Below are positions 1 through 7,537 of a DNA stretch of 64,000 nucleotides, in pieces. The notes under the pieces were generated by a model, which worked only from the letters and a program-made list of their open reading frames with translations, did not search any database and was not told the origin of the DNA. A program made the translations under genes and the position numbers. The DNA comes from Streptomyces sp. R33 (GTDB taxonomy: Bacteria > Actinomycetota > Actinomycetes > Streptomycetales > Streptomycetaceae): contig NZ_CP165727.1 in the NCBI RefSeq assembly GCF_041200175.1, positions 372,001 through 436,000 of the forward strand. The letters are read 5' to 3'. The number at the start of each line of letters is the position of its first letter. The stretch's first letter is position 1.

Positions 1-265
1 TACGCGCGACGTGCTCAAGCCACTGCAGGTCCTCGAAGTGGTTCTTGAGGGCGGTCTCGTTGAAGTCTTGTTCGGGTACGTCGCTGGCCACGAAGGCCAG
101 AGACGCGAGCGGGGTACTGGGGGTGGGATCGGTGGTGTCGGCCGGGGGGCAAAGGAGCCTGAGCGGCGCCTGGCCCATGCCGTGCAGGGTGGCCAGGGCG
201 TCGTCCAGCAGGCCGGTCCGGTGGGTGACTGCGTAGACGTAGGTGAGGCTGCCGGACGTGTTCAC
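1..265 (-). CDS. gvpL: Gas vesicle protein GvpL/GvpF family, N-terminal part (cut by window edge)
   Basis: The reading frame starts at a GTG on the reverse strand and begins NTSGSLTYVYAVTHRTGLLD, continuing to a segment reading FEDLQWLEHVAR at the window edge. Both stretches are typical of the GvpL/GvpF family, accessory proteins that bind GvpA during gas-vesicle assembly. The C-terminal part lies outside the window. The GTG overlaps the TGA of gvpJ by four bases (GTGA), which suggests translational coupling. The call rests on family resemblance, gene order and the second family member at 978-1697. Choosing GvpL over GvpF is by position only, since the two are homologous. Confidence 0.85.
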   Translation of the reverse strand, partial: MNTSGSLTYVYAVTHRTGLLDDALATLHGMGQAPLRLLCPPADTTDPTPSTPLASLAFVASDVPEQDFNETALKNHFEDLQWLEHVAR

Positions 266-678
266 GGAGGGCTCTCCCTACGTCGGCCGGCCGGTCGGCC
301 GCGCGGTTCCTCGCCCGGAGCTTCTTCCTCGCCGTGCCCGCCAGGTTCGAGCCGGCCGCGGAGGTCTTCGAGTTCGGCGCGCAGGCGGCGGTTCTCCTGT
401 TCCAGGGGGCTACCTGTGTGCCGGCTGGACAGGGAAGGGTCGTGCTCCCACCAGTCGATGCCCATCTCCTTGGCCTTGTCCACGGAGGCGATCAGGATGC
501 GGAGTTTGATGGTCAACAGCTCGATATCGAGCAGGTTGATGCGGATGTCGCCGGCGATGACGATGCCCTTGTCCAGGACCCGCTCGAGGATGTCGGCGAG
601 GCTGGAGGAGGACTGCCCGTACGGCACCGGCGCGCGGGAGGCGAAGCTGCTGGGTCGGTCGGGCAGGGGTTCGGTCAC
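262..678 (-). CDS. gvpJ: Gas vesicle protein GvpJ (GvpA/GvpJ family)
   Basis: A 138-residue protein. The GvpA-like core at residues about 24-75 includes LADILERVLDKGIVIAGDIR and LTIKLRILIASVDKA, two helix-strand segments characteristic of the GvpA/J/M/S family. The C-terminal third is hydrophilic, with a short acidic then arginine-rich ending (EEEAPGEEPRGRPAGRRR). The start is GTG behind GGAAGGAGG. It follows gvpG by 21 bases and overlaps gvpL by four, so it sits inside one operon. GvpJ is known as a minor, probably tip-associated vesicle protein. GvpS is the main alternative name. Confidence 0.85.
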   Translation of the reverse strand: MTEPLPDRPSSFASRAPVPYGQSSSSLADILERVLDKGIVIAGDIRINLLDIELLTIKLRILIASVDKAKEMGIDWWEHDPSLSSRHTGSPLEQENRRLRAELEDLRGRLEPGGHGEEEAPGEEPRGRPAGRRRESPP

Positions 679-699
679 GTTGGCCCCTCCTTCCTCGAC

Positions 700-948
700 T
701 CAAAGAAGCTGCTGCCGGAACGCTGCGATCTCTTCGAGCCGGTCGATCAGCTCGTCCTCCTGGCGGTCGAAGGTCTCCTGGTCGATCTCTCCGCGCAGCA
801 GCTGCTGCTCCAGCTCGGCCAGCTGGCGCCAGATCGGAGCGGGGTCGTAGTACTCCTCTTCGGCCTTGTCGACCACGCGCTGGGCGACCCAGGTGACGGC
901 GCGCACCGGGGCGACGGGGAGCGTCAGCAGGTAGGACACGAGTCCCAT
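700..948 (-). CDS. gvpG: Gas vesicle protein GvpG
   Basis: An 82-residue protein beginning MGLVSYLLTLPVAPVRAVTW, with a hydrophobic N-terminus and a charged helical rest (LEQQLLRGEIDQETFDRQED). Size, start and position between gvpF and gvpJ match GvpG of actinomycete clusters, an assembly factor of poorly defined role. The ATG has a good upstream AAGGGG. It lies 29 bases after gvpF and 21 before gvpJ in the leftward operon. The repeated E/D-rich helices with regularly spaced Leu look coiled-coil forming. Confidence 0.88.
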   Translation of the reverse strand: MGLVSYLLTLPVAPVRAVTWVAQRVVDKAEEEYYDPAPIWRQLAELEQQLLRGEIDQETFDRQEDELIDRLEEIAAFRQQLL

Positions 949-977
949 AGCGTTCCCCTTCCATGGGTGGGGTGTGG

Positions 978-1697
978 TTACTGGACGAAGCTGTAGGGGG
1001 GCAGCGGTCCCGAAAAGCGCAGGTCGATGCCGCTGCCGATCTCCCGGGCCAGGTTGGCTTCCGCGGTGCGCAGGGCCTCCTGTTGCTCTTCGGGTACGAG
1101 GAGGGAGAGGTTGAGGAAGTCGCTCCCCGAGGGCGGGTGAGCCACGTACTCACGGGAGAAGGGGACGAGCGCCTCGGTCAGGCCGGCCGCCAGGGCCTCC
1201 TGCCGTACCTGCACCTCGCGGGCGACTATTTCGCCCAGGGCGAGCGGCAGGCCCGGATCCCGGTCTCCGCCGCGGATCCGGTTGTTGAGGTCGCTCGCCT
1301 CGGGCACGTCCTGAAGGATCTGCTGCAGCAATGGTGCCTCATCGACCTGCGAGGCCCTGACGTGGTACTCGGCGCACCCCTCCAGACGCTTGAGCGCACC
1401 GAGGTAGCTTTCCGCGTTGGACTCGAGGACCTGGCGCACCGCGAGGTCGTCGGTGGCGATGTAGCCGAATTGCAGCGGCAGGATCACCCCGTCGGCCATC
1501 AGCATCTCCAAGACCTGTTGGTGGGCGTTCAGGTCGCGGCGTTTGGGCCGGATGTCCTCAGCGATGTCGCTGACCACCGCGCACAGTGTGCCTGCAGTGA
1601 CCGTACGCAGGGGGGAGGGCTCGGCGCCGACGCCGCTGACGCCGTCCAGGCGGAGGGGGTGGTCCTTCGCGGTGATCGAGTACACGTAGAGCGGCAT
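978..1697 (-). CDS. gvpF: Gas vesicle protein GvpF/GvpL family
   Basis: A 239-residue protein of usual family length. It opens with MPLYVYSITAKDHPLRLDGV, has the central segment MLMADGVILPLQFGYIATDD, and ends FLNLSLLVPEEQQEAL and FSGPLPPYSFVQ. These are hallmark segments of GvpF/GvpL, including the closing 'GPWPPYSF'-like motif. The family forms a complex with GvpA and helps nucleate vesicles. Its ATG follows GAAGGAG and lies three bases after the gvpA stop, so gvpA and gvpF are probably co-translated. Confidence 0.92.
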   Translation of the reverse strand: MPLYVYSITAKDHPLRLDGVSGVGAEPSPLRTVTAGTLCAVVSDIAEDIRPKRRDLNAHQQVLEMLMADGVILPLQFGYIATDDLAVRQVLESNAESYLGALKRLEGCAEYHVRASQVDEAPLLQQILQDVPEASDLNNRIRGGDRDPGLPLALGEIVAREVQVRQEALAAGLTEALVPFSREYVAHPPSGSDFLNLSLLVPEEQQEALRTAEANLAREIGSGIDLRFSGPLPPYSFVQ

Positions 1698-1700
1698 CGG

Positions 1701-2162
1701 TTACTCCTTCTCCCGCCGTACGGGGCGTCGGGCAGCCGGGCGCCGCCGCCTGGGCGCCTCTTCCGCCTCTTCCTCTTCTTCCGGCTCACTGGACTTGGAG
1801 GATTTGCCAGTCACAGAATCGGTCACGGCCTCGACGGCTCCGCTGAGGGCACCCTTCGTCTTCCCGCGGGCCCCGCCTTCAAGCATGTTGCCCATGACAT
1901 CGGGAAGCTGGGCAGGGGCCTTGCGGCCTGCTTCGAGGTCGAGGCGGTTGCAAGCCTCGGCGAAGCGCAGGTAGGTATCGACGCTCGCGACCACGATCCG
2001 CGCGTCGATCTTGATGAGTTCGATGCCCACCACGGAGACGCGGACGAAGACGTCGATGACCAGCCCGCGATCGAGGATGAGCTCGAGGACGTCGTAGAGG
2101 CTGCTCGTGCCGCCTCCCTGCCCTCGGGCGACGGGGCCGCCGCCCTGCGGCACCATGGTCAT
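1701..2162 (-). CDS. gvpA: Major gas vesicle structural protein GvpA, with long charged C-terminal extension
   Basis: The core at residues about 22-75 carries [20 protein letters not shown] and [17 protein letters not shown], matching GvpA, the wall-forming protein. Total length is 153 residues, roughly twice a minimal GvpA. The extension after residue about 85 is hydrophilic and ends in a block of acidic residues followed by arginines ([16 protein letters not shown]). The first ATG follows GGAAGGAGG at suitable spacing, and a second ATG two codons on is possible. Neighbouring genes in this locus share acidic-then-basic tails, reported as a finding. A GvpS or GvpJ paralogue role cannot be excluded because of the extension. 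Confidence 0.85.
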   Translation of the reverse strand: MTMVPQGGGPVARGQGGGTSSLYDVLELILDRGLVIDVFVRVSVVGIELIKIDARIVVASVDTYLRFAEACNRLDLEAGRKAPAQLPDVMGNMLEGGARGKTKGALSGAVEAVTDSVTGKSSKSSEPEEEEEAEEAPRRRRPAARRPVRREKE

Positions 2163-2191
2163 GGCGCCTCCTTCCGCCGGTCGGCCTGCGC

Positions 2192-2566
2192 TCAGGTCGG
2201 CCGGTCGATCATGCCGCGCGTGTAGCGGCGGGTGCGTTTGTAGGAGATCAGCTCACCCTCCTCGTCCAGCGCGACGCGATAACTGGCCATCACGCTGGTG
2301 GTGTCCGGGATGCGTTCCAGCTCCACCACTTCCACCTCCGCCTCCCAGCCGTCCTCGGTCGGCTTGAGCGAGGAGACGGAATCCGGAAGCCGGCCCAGCA
2401 GTTCAGCGAGCTGCTGCGCCGCGGCGCGCATCGCCGCCGCCGCGCCCGACTTTCCGGAACGGCGCCGGGGCGCAGCGCGCCCGGGCCTTTCCCTGTCCTG
2501 CCCTTCACCGTCACCGGCGCTGTGCGAAGAGGCCCGCCGGGGGCGTGCAGGTTCCGCTGCGGCCAT
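2192..2566 (-). CDS. gvpO: Gas vesicle protein GvpO
   Basis: A 124-residue protein with a basic, low-complexity N-terminal 45 residues. The GvpO domain follows: [20 protein letters not shown], then [20 protein letters not shown] and a closing [11 protein letters not shown]. GvpO is required for vesicle formation and is thought to act early or in regulation. It is the first gene of the leftward operon and has a strong AAGGGAGGGG upstream of its ATG. Its order before gvpA, gvpF and gvpG is the usual actinomycete order. Confidence 0.9.
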   Translation of the reverse strand: MAAAEPARPRRASSHSAGDGEGQDRERPGRAAPRRRSGKSGAAAAMRAAAQQLAELLGRLPDSVSSLKPTEDGWEAEVEVVELERIPDTTSVMASYRVALDEEGELISYKRTRRYTRGMIDRPT

Positions 2567-2767
2567 ATGCCCCTCCCTTGGGGAGATGGGCTCACAGAAA
2601 CTAGAATGTCACTAAATCCAGGCATAAGCCCCACAACGGGGGCAGAAGCCTTTTCGAGGACGGCCTCCGGCCGGTCCACTTCTCGTCAGCGGGCAGTGTG
2701 AGCGTGGCGACCCACTTTCCGCGGGCGACACCACGAAGACCGAATCCGCCCTGGCAGGGGAATGACC
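2567..2767. promoter_or_regulatory. Divergent intergenic region upstream of gvpO and the polyampholyte gene
   Basis: This 201-base stretch separates two divergent transcription units, so both promoters should lie here. It contains a locally AT-richer patch around 2596-2625 (actagaatgtcactaaatcc). I could not assign -35 and -10 boxes with confidence. No open frame here looks like a gene. Confidence 0.4.
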
Positions 2768-3781
2768 ATGGAGGACACCACCAAGATCGCGCTCGCAGCC
2801 GCTGTGGCTGGGGGCTACCTACTCGGCCGGGCGAAGAAGGGCCGCCTGGCGTTCACCGTGGCGACCTATCTCGCCGGCCGCCGCTTCGGACTCGAACCCG
2901 GCCAGCTGCTCAAGGAAGGTGCCTCCCGCCTCAAGGAGATGCCGCAGTTCGAAGAACTCGCCGAACAGCTGCGCGGAGAAGCCCTCGACGCCGGCAAGCA
3001 GGCGCTGGCTGTCGCGGCCAACCGGAAGCTCGCCGACCTCGCCGGCGTACTGCACGAGCGCACCCTCGGGCTCACCGGCAGCGGTCGGGACGAGGAAGGG
3101 CAGGGCGAGGACGAGGACGAGGAACCGTACGAGGACGAGGAAGCCGAGGATTACGCGGGAGAGGACGAGGAGGGGTACGCCGAGCCCGAGGACGAAGTCG
3201 AAGAAGGCGAAGAAGAGGAAGAAGGCGAGCAGGAACCGGAGGCGGAGGCCGAAGAGGAGGAGGAACCTGAGGAAGAGGAAGAGGAAGAAGAGGAGGAGGA
3301 AGAGCCCGAGCAGGAGGAGCCAGAGGAGGAAGAAGAAGAGGAGCCTCCCCCACGACTGCGCCGGACTCGTACCCCCGCCCGAAAGACCGTCCGGCGCCCC
3401 ACCCCGGCGAAGAAGTCAGCGCCTGCGAAGAAGGCCGCACCGGCAAAGAGGACGCCCGCGAAGAAGGCAGCGCCCTCCAGGGATGCCGCACCCGCGAAGA
3501 AGGCAGCGCCGAAGAAGTCCTCCCCAGCCAGGAAGACGGCAGCGAAGAAGACCGCCGGCGCCCGGCCCGCGAAGAAGGCAGCGCCCGCCAAGAAGAGCGC
3601 CCCGCGCAGGGCGGCTGCGAAGAAGACCAGCGCCCCGCCGCGCAAGAGGAGCACCGCTCAGAGCCCGGCACGCAAGAGCGCTGCCACCAAGGCCACCGCC
3701 AAGAAGACCACAGGCCGCACCCCGGCTCGCAAGACGGCCGCCAAGAAGACGGCAGCGCGCAAGCCGTCCACGCGGAGGTAG
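2768..3781 (+). CDS. Polyampholyte protein: helical N-terminus, acidic middle, histone-H1-like lysine-rich C-terminus
   Basis: About 337 residues in three zones. Residues 1-100 form a moderately conserved, partly hydrophobic helical part (KIALAAAVAGGYLLGRAKKG). Residues about 105-195 are almost entirely Glu/Asp. From about residue 200 the sequence is built of PAKKAAPAKK/ARKTAAKK repeats like histone H1 or HU tails. Two ATGs are possible. The one at 2768 is preferred because AGGGG lies seven bases before it, whereas it touches the ATG at 2762. It is divergent from gvpO, and gene pairs like this accompany Streptomyces gvp clusters. Function is unknown. A DNA- or vesicle-associated scaffolding role is inference only. 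Confidence 0.8.
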   Translation: MEDTTKIALAAAVAGGYLLGRAKKGRLAFTVATYLAGRRFGLEPGQLLKEGASRLKEMPQFEELAEQLRGEALDAGKQALAVAANRKLADLAGVLHERTLGLTGSGRDEEGQGEDEDEEPYEDEEAEDYAGEDEEGYAEPEDEVEEGEEEEEGEQEPEAEAEEEEEPEEEEEEEEEEEEPEQEEPEEEEEEEPPPRLRRTRTPARKTVRRPTPAKKSAPAKKAAPAKRTPAKKAAPSRDAAPAKKAAPKKSSPARKTAAKKTAGARPAKKAAPAKKSAPRRAAAKKTSAPPRKRSTAQSPARKSAATKATAKKTTGRTPARKTAAKKTAARKPSTRR

Positions 3782-3784
3782 GCC

Positions 3785-4873
3785 ATGGCAACCTCAGACC
3801 GCAAAGGCTCGTCGGAATCCCTCTCCGGGATGGACAAGCTACTGAAGGAACTCTCGGGATACCTCGCTGCCCAGGCCGACCAGCTGGCCGACAAGGCCAC
3901 CGACAAGCTCTCCGACGTGACCGACCAGCTCTACGACGTCGCCGACAACAAGGGCAGCCTCTCGGACGTCGTCGGCATCGGCGGCCGGCTCCTGCAGGGC
4001 GACTCCCCCCTGAAAGCGATCGCCAGCCAGAAATTCGGCGACCTCAAGGACAAGGTCACTGAGGCGTTCGGTGGCGGCAAAGGCCGTGGCCGCAAGAGTA
4101 GTGGCGGCAAAGTCGTCAACATCGTCGAAGCTCTCGACGTCGGCCTGCCGCTGCGCACGGTCTACGACCACTGGACGCAGTACGAGGACTTCAGCGGATT
4201 CACCAAAGGCGTCCGCGACGTCTCCCGGGACGACGACACCACAAGCGACTGGAAGGTCAAGGTGGGCCCCTCCACGCGAAGCTGGAAGGCCACCGTCCAG
4301 GAACAGGTGCCCGACGACCGCATCGTGTGGACCTCTCAGGGCGCCAAGGGAACAACCCGCGGCTGCGTCACCTTCCACGAACTCGCCCCGTCGCTGACCC
4401 GCATCGTCATCGTCGTCGAGTACTACCCCTCCGGGCTGTTCGAAAAGACCGGCAACCTCTGGCGCGCGCAGGGCCGCCGCCTGCGCCTGGACCTGAAGAA
4501 CTTCCTGCGCCACGCCATGCTCACCACCGACGAGCCGGAAGGCTGGCGGGGCGAGATCCGCGACGGCGAGGTCGTCCAGACCCACGAAGAAGCCCTCGAA
4601 GAAGAACAAGCCGAAGAGACGGAGGAAGGCGAGTACGGGGACGGCGGCGCCGAGGAGGACGAGGAGGAGTACGCGGACGGCGAAGAGCAGGACGAAGAAG
4701 GAGACGAGGACGAGGACGCTCAGTACAGCGACGAGGAACTTGAAGAGGAAGACGAGGAACCCGAGGAGGAACCTGAGGAGGAACCGGACGAGGAACCGGA
4801 CGAGGAGGCAGAGGAGCAGGAGGATGAGGAGCCCGCTCCGCCTCGCCGACGCCGGCAGCGACAGCCCGCGTGA
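3785..4873 (+). CDS. SRPBCC (polyketide cyclase/dehydrase-like) protein with acidic tail
   Basis: A 362-residue protein. An N-terminal helical region (DKATDKLSDVTDQLYDVADN) is followed at about residues 105-245 by an SRPBCC fold signature (VEALDVGLPLRTVYDHWTQY, WKATVQEQVPDDRIVWTSQG). The last 100 residues are nearly pure Glu/Asp and end in a basic patch (PPRRRRQRQPA). It starts three bases after the preceding stop, with GGAGG overlapping that stop, so the two genes are co-translated. SRPBCC domains bind hydrophobic ligands, but the ligand here is unknown. The tail layout repeats that of the upstream gene and of GvpA. Confidence 0.85.
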   Translation: MATSDRKGSSESLSGMDKLLKELSGYLAAQADQLADKATDKLSDVTDQLYDVADNKGSLSDVVGIGGRLLQGDSPLKAIASQKFGDLKDKVTEAFGGGKGRGRKSSGGKVVNIVEALDVGLPLRTVYDHWTQYEDFSGFTKGVRDVSRDDDTTSDWKVKVGPSTRSWKATVQEQVPDDRIVWTSQGAKGTTRGCVTFHELAPSLTRIVIVVEYYPSGLFEKTGNLWRAQGRRLRLDLKNFLRHAMLTTDEPEGWRGEIRDGEVVQTHEEALEEEQAEETEEGEYGDGGAEEDEEEYADGEEQDEEGDEDEDAQYSDEELEEEDEEPEEEPEEEPDEEPDEEAEEQEDEEPAPPRRRRQRQPA

Positions 4874-4895
4874 GGCGGTCCCCTCGAAGCAGCAT

Positions 4896-4931
4896 GTGAG
4901 GGCCGGTGGGAGATCTCCCACCGGCCCTCAC
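4896..4931. terminator. 36-base perfect palindrome, likely bidirectional terminator
   Basis: The 18 bases from 4896 (GTGAGGGCCGGTGGGAGA) are followed immediately by their exact reverse complement, with no loop. It lies between the convergent SRPBCC gene (ending 4873) and the CsbD gene (ending 4970), the usual place for a shared terminator. There is no T-run, as is common in Streptomyces. Confidence 0.8.
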
Positions 4932-4969
4932 CCCCACGTCACCTCACGTACCAGCCTCACTTCGGCGTG

Positions 4970-5143
4970 TCAGCCCTTCAGTGTGTCCTTCGCCTTCTGG
5001 GCGGTCTGCTTCGCGTCACCCATCATCTGCTCGCCCCGCCCCTTGGCCTCCATGCTCTCGTTCCCCAGCGCCTTGCCCGTGGTCTCCTTCACCTTGCCCT
5101 TGGTCGTCTTGGCAACGTTCTTTGCCTTCTTGCCTGCACCCAT
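4970..5143 (-). CDS. CsbD family stress protein (57 aa)
   Basis: Small, lysine-rich, hydrophilic protein: MGAGKKAKNVAKTTKGKVKE followed by TTGKALGNESMEAKGRGEQM. The K(V/A)KE..GK..GNE.MEAKG pattern is that of the CsbD/YjbJ family, small proteins induced by general stress in many bacteria, of unknown biochemical role. The frame is open further upstream, but the internal ATG at 5143 has GGGAGG nine bases before it and gives the normal family length. A second CsbD protein lies at 10939-11109. Confidence 0.85.
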   Translation of the reverse strand: MGAGKKAKNVAKTTKGKVKETTGKALGNESMEAKGRGEQMMGDAKQTAQKAKDTLKG

Positions 5144-5556
5144 TCCTTCTCGCCTCCCTGCCACTCGGCGCTTGGCAGTAAAAGCCTGGTCAGCCCCTAC
5201 CCCTCGCGAGAACAAATACGCGTTTCCGAACATTTGGATCAAAAGGACAATGTGTGCGAGCCTCGGAACTCCCAGGACGGTTGAAGGCGGACCGTGTGCA
5301 GATCACTACGGATGTCGCGGGCGCGCCGTGTTGGCTGAGCCCCATGGCGCGTGATCCCCGGGCTGCCGAAGCGTTCTGCGACGCCGTTTCTGGGCTGGAC
5401 CTTCTGAGCGGCCGGCCTGGGGCAGGGTTTCTCAGTCGTCGAGCTGGATGGAGTGCCAGTCGCGGGCATCGGTGCGACGGCCGGTGAGTCCGCGGTTCAC
5501 GCCGCGGCGCGCACTCACCGGACATCAGAGGAGCTCTGCAGACGGCGGGCAGGATC
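5144..5556. other. Intergenic stretch, no gene supported
   Basis: About 410 bases between the divergently placed csbD and the 3' end of amaP. Short frames exist on both strands, but none has a ribosome-binding site, codon bias and a recognisable sequence together. It includes the presumed csbD promoter. I see no RNA gene. Confidence 0.5.
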
Positions 5557-6159
5557 CTATTCGGCACGGTGGGGTTTGTGCGGGGTCAACCGCAGGTGCG
5601 CCCTTGCGGGAAGAGCCCGGCCTGTGGCCAGGCGGCCGCGCTCCAGCGGCCCGTCGCACAGCGCCTGCAGGACGGGGCCGGGCTCGGTGTCGGGGGCGAG
5701 GGTGATGTCGAAATGCGCTTCGGGATGGCTCGACGAGCCGTCCATCCGTGCGCGGGCTTGGTGAACACCGGGCAGGTGCCGGGCGTCGGCTGCCAGAGCG
5801 TCGCCGAGGGCGCCCTCGCGCAGCTCCACTCCGTCCACGCCGTGAGCTCCTCCCACGGACAGGTTGCCGGGGTGAGTGCGGCGCACCTGCGCCAGCAGCC
5901 ACCACAGGGCGAGCAGGGTGACGATGGCCAAGACGGCGATGGCTGCGGGCCACCACCACCATTCGTCCGCCCAGCGGGTGCGGTCGGCGTCGGCGAGCAG
6001 GACGTCGTGGGGAGCGGTCAGGGGCCAGCCGTCGGGTGGTGTCAGTGACCAGCGCCGGTACAGGTCGAAGCCGCCCGCCAGGATCAGGAGGCCCGTGCCG
6101 AGCAGGACGATGCCTGCCAAGGCCAGCAGAGTTCGATTGATTGCGGATTTTCTCTTCAT
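5557..6159 (-). CDS. amaP: Alkaline shock response membrane anchor protein AmaP
   Basis: A 200-residue protein with two transmembrane segments: residues about 10-30 (TLLALAGIVLLGTGLLILAG) and about 70-90 (AAIAVLAIVTLLALWWLLAQ). A soluble C-terminal domain shows the LR......ID..V.L..DT layout of AmaP. AmaP anchors Asp23 at the membrane in Staphylococcus. Here it is the last gene of a leftward group with two Asp23 proteins, which supports the call. Its ATG follows GGAGG and AAGGGG. Confidence 0.8.
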   Translation of the reverse strand: MKRKSAINRTLLALAGIVLLGTGLLILAGGFDLYRRWSLTPPDGWPLTAPHDVLLADADRTRWADEWWWWPAAIAVLAIVTLLALWWLLAQVRRTHPGNLSVGGAHGVDGVELREGALGDALAADARHLPGVHQARARMDGSSSHPEAHFDITLAPDTEPGPVLQALCDGPLERGRLATGRALPARAHLRLTPHKPHRAE

Positions 6160-6207
6160 CGGATCCCCTTCTGCCTCCTGCTTGGCTCCCGGCAGCCCCG
6201 GGCGGAA

Positions 6208-6858
6208 CTACTTGCGATGTGGGCGTACCCGGACGTCGAGCGACGGAGGGCGCGCGAGGGCGAGCCGGTCGAGCGCCTCCCGCAGAGCGGCCAGGAGATC
6301 GGCCTTGACGTCGACGGGGTCACGGAATCGCACATTCGCGCGCACCTGGACGCGATGCTGGAAGAACCGGACCTTGGCAGCGCTGACTCCGGGGACGCGC
6401 ATCGCGGCATCCCGCAGCTTCAGTTCCGCGGCCCCGCGGTCCAGTACGGGGTGCATAGACGCGTCGGGAGTCTCGAGGGGCAGCTGGCGGCGAAGGCCCG
6501 GGCTCAGGGCCAGGATGATCAGCCAGAGGCCGAGAACAGCGATGAGGGCGGCGCCGATCTGCATCGCGGGATCATCCAGCGGGCGGCTGGCCAGTTCCTC
6601 GGCCAGCCGCCTGCGCCACCCTGCGGCGGCCTGGCCGGCGCGAACCCTGACGACGTCGAACAAGAGGGCCCCCGCCGCGACCGCGATGATCAGGCCTACG
6701 ACCGCGGCAGGTATGCGGCGCGCGGACCATGGGCGCCGAGCAGCCGATCGTGGTCCGGCCTGGGGCTGCTCGTCCAGCAGCCCCACCGTGCGGGAGGTGG
6801 CCTCGTCGGTCTCGGTGGGCTGCTCCTTCTCGGCCGGAGGGTCTTGCTCGCGTTCCAT
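6208..6858 (-). CDS. Two-TM membrane protein, DUF6286-like
   Basis: A 216-residue protein with an acidic N-terminal 30 residues and a Pro/Arg linker. Two hydrophobic segments follow (IPAAVVGLIIAVAAGALLFD and AALIAVLGLWLIILALSPGL), then a cytoplasmic Asp23/AmaP-like alpha-beta domain (VPGVSAAKVRFFQHRVQVRA). Proteins of this layout are annotated DUF6286 in actinomycete alkaline-shock operons. It lies between an Asp23 gene and amaP, with AAGGAGAG before its ATG. Role unknown, but probably part of the same envelope-stress membrane complex by context. Confidence 0.72.
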   Translation of the reverse strand: MEREQDPPAEKEQPTETDEATSRTVGLLDEQPQAGPRSAARRPWSARRIPAAVVGLIIAVAAGALLFDVVRVRAGQAAAGWRRRLAEELASRPLDDPAMQIGAALIAVLGLWLIILALSPGLRRQLPLETPDASMHPVLDRGAAELKLRDAAMRVPGVSAAKVRFFQHRVQVRANVRFRDPVDVKADLLAALREALDRLALARPPSLDVRVRPHRK

Positions 6859-6894
6859 GCCGGCTCTCCTTCCCGGTGGGAAATGCGGTCCGGT

Positions 6895-7299
6895 TCACTG
6901 CACGCGGCGGTCTTCCAGGCCGTCGGCGGGAATCAGGTGCTCGATTGCAAGGGTGACTTCCGTGACGCGCATCCCGGTCAAATGAGCCACCCGCTCGCTG
7001 ACGTATTGCTGCAGCTGACGGGAGACACCGGCAAGGTCCGCCGGGTAGGGCAGGTCCAGAGTCATCCCCAGCCGCACCGCGCCGCCGCCGACGGTGACCG
7101 AGGCGCGCGGAGCGGCCAGTTTCCCGTGAGCGACCGAGGCGTCCGTGTGCGTGGCCACCGCCTCCTTTGCGGCGCGGGCCGCGATGCGGGCGACCGCCTT
7201 GTCCGAGATCACCGTGGCCCCACGTTCGGCCGCCTGTAGCACCGGCGGGGTGGGGGCTGCTGCACCCCCGTGCGGCGCAGCCTCAGGTTGCGCGGTCAT
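6895..7299 (-). CDS. Asp23/Gls24 family envelope stress response protein
   Basis: About 134 residues, with ISDKAVARIAARAAKEAVAT, then VRLGMTLDLPYPADLAGVSR and VSERVAHLTGMRVTEVTLAI. This is the Asp23 pattern of a starting helix, a strand carrying V..D....Y......, and a closing helix followed by V.E(V)...(I/V). The internal ATG at 7299 is chosen because the upstream extension overlaps the small membrane-protein gene. With this start the overlap is 17 bases. Context is an Asp23/AmaP operon. Function: membrane-proximal stress protein of unknown mechanism. Confidence 0.82.
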   Translation of the reverse strand: MTAQPEAAPHGGAAAPTPPVLQAAERGATVISDKAVARIAARAAKEAVATHTDASVAHGKLAAPRASVTVGGGAVRLGMTLDLPYPADLAGVSRQLQQYVSERVAHLTGMRVTEVTLAIEHLIPADGLEDRRVQ

Positions 7300-7474
7300 G
7301 CCGGTTCCGGGAACGCGTGAAGTCGGACAGCTCCAGGTCACCCTGCAACATGCGGCCGATGATCAGGCCCACGAGTCCCAGGAACGCCACGAGCAGGAAT
7401 GCCCAGAACCCGCCGAAGAAGGCGGCGAAGCCCAGGGCCATGCCGGCAATCAGCCCCACAGTTGCTGCGCTCAT
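7283..7474 (-). CDS. Small two-TM membrane protein (DUF2273-like)
   Basis: About 63 residues and almost entirely hydrophobic: VGLIAGMALGFAAFFGGFWA and LVAFLGLVGLIIGRMLQGDL, with a charged C-terminus. The size, the GxxxG-rich helices and a position between two Asp23 genes match the DUF2273 proteins found in Asp23/AmaP operons. A GTG three codons upstream (7483) is an alternative start, and AGGTGAG lies just before the ATG. Confidence 0.75.
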   Translation of the reverse strand: MSAATVGLIAGMALGFAAFFGGFWAFLLVAFLGLVGLIIGRMLQGDLELSDFTRSRNRHDRAT

Positions 7475-7537
7475 TTCACTCACCTGAATTTCGCGTCGGT
7501 TGTCTCGCGGCCCACTGAGGCCGGGGTCTGCGAGGGG

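Noticed and set aside
2756..3362. GA-rich stretches considered as a repeat array or CRISPR-like structure
   Set aside because: They are simply runs of GAG/GAC/GAA codons for the acidic block. Units are irregular and there are no spacers.
3400..3780. Regular AAGAAGGC-type repeats considered as a DNA minisatellite
   Set aside because: Periodicity follows the PAKK/AKK protein repeats, with synonymous variation, so it is coding.
3072..3791. Long reverse-strand frames opposite the polyampholyte and SRPBCC genes (also 3839-4921)
   Set aside because: They are mirror images of Glu/Lys-rich codons, giving Ser/Pro/Leu-rich nonsense without ribosome-binding sites. The forward frames have domains and starts.
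5254..5487. Forward frame of 77 codons after csbD
   Set aside because: No ribosome-binding site, no family resemblance, and it sits in the expected csbD promoter area.
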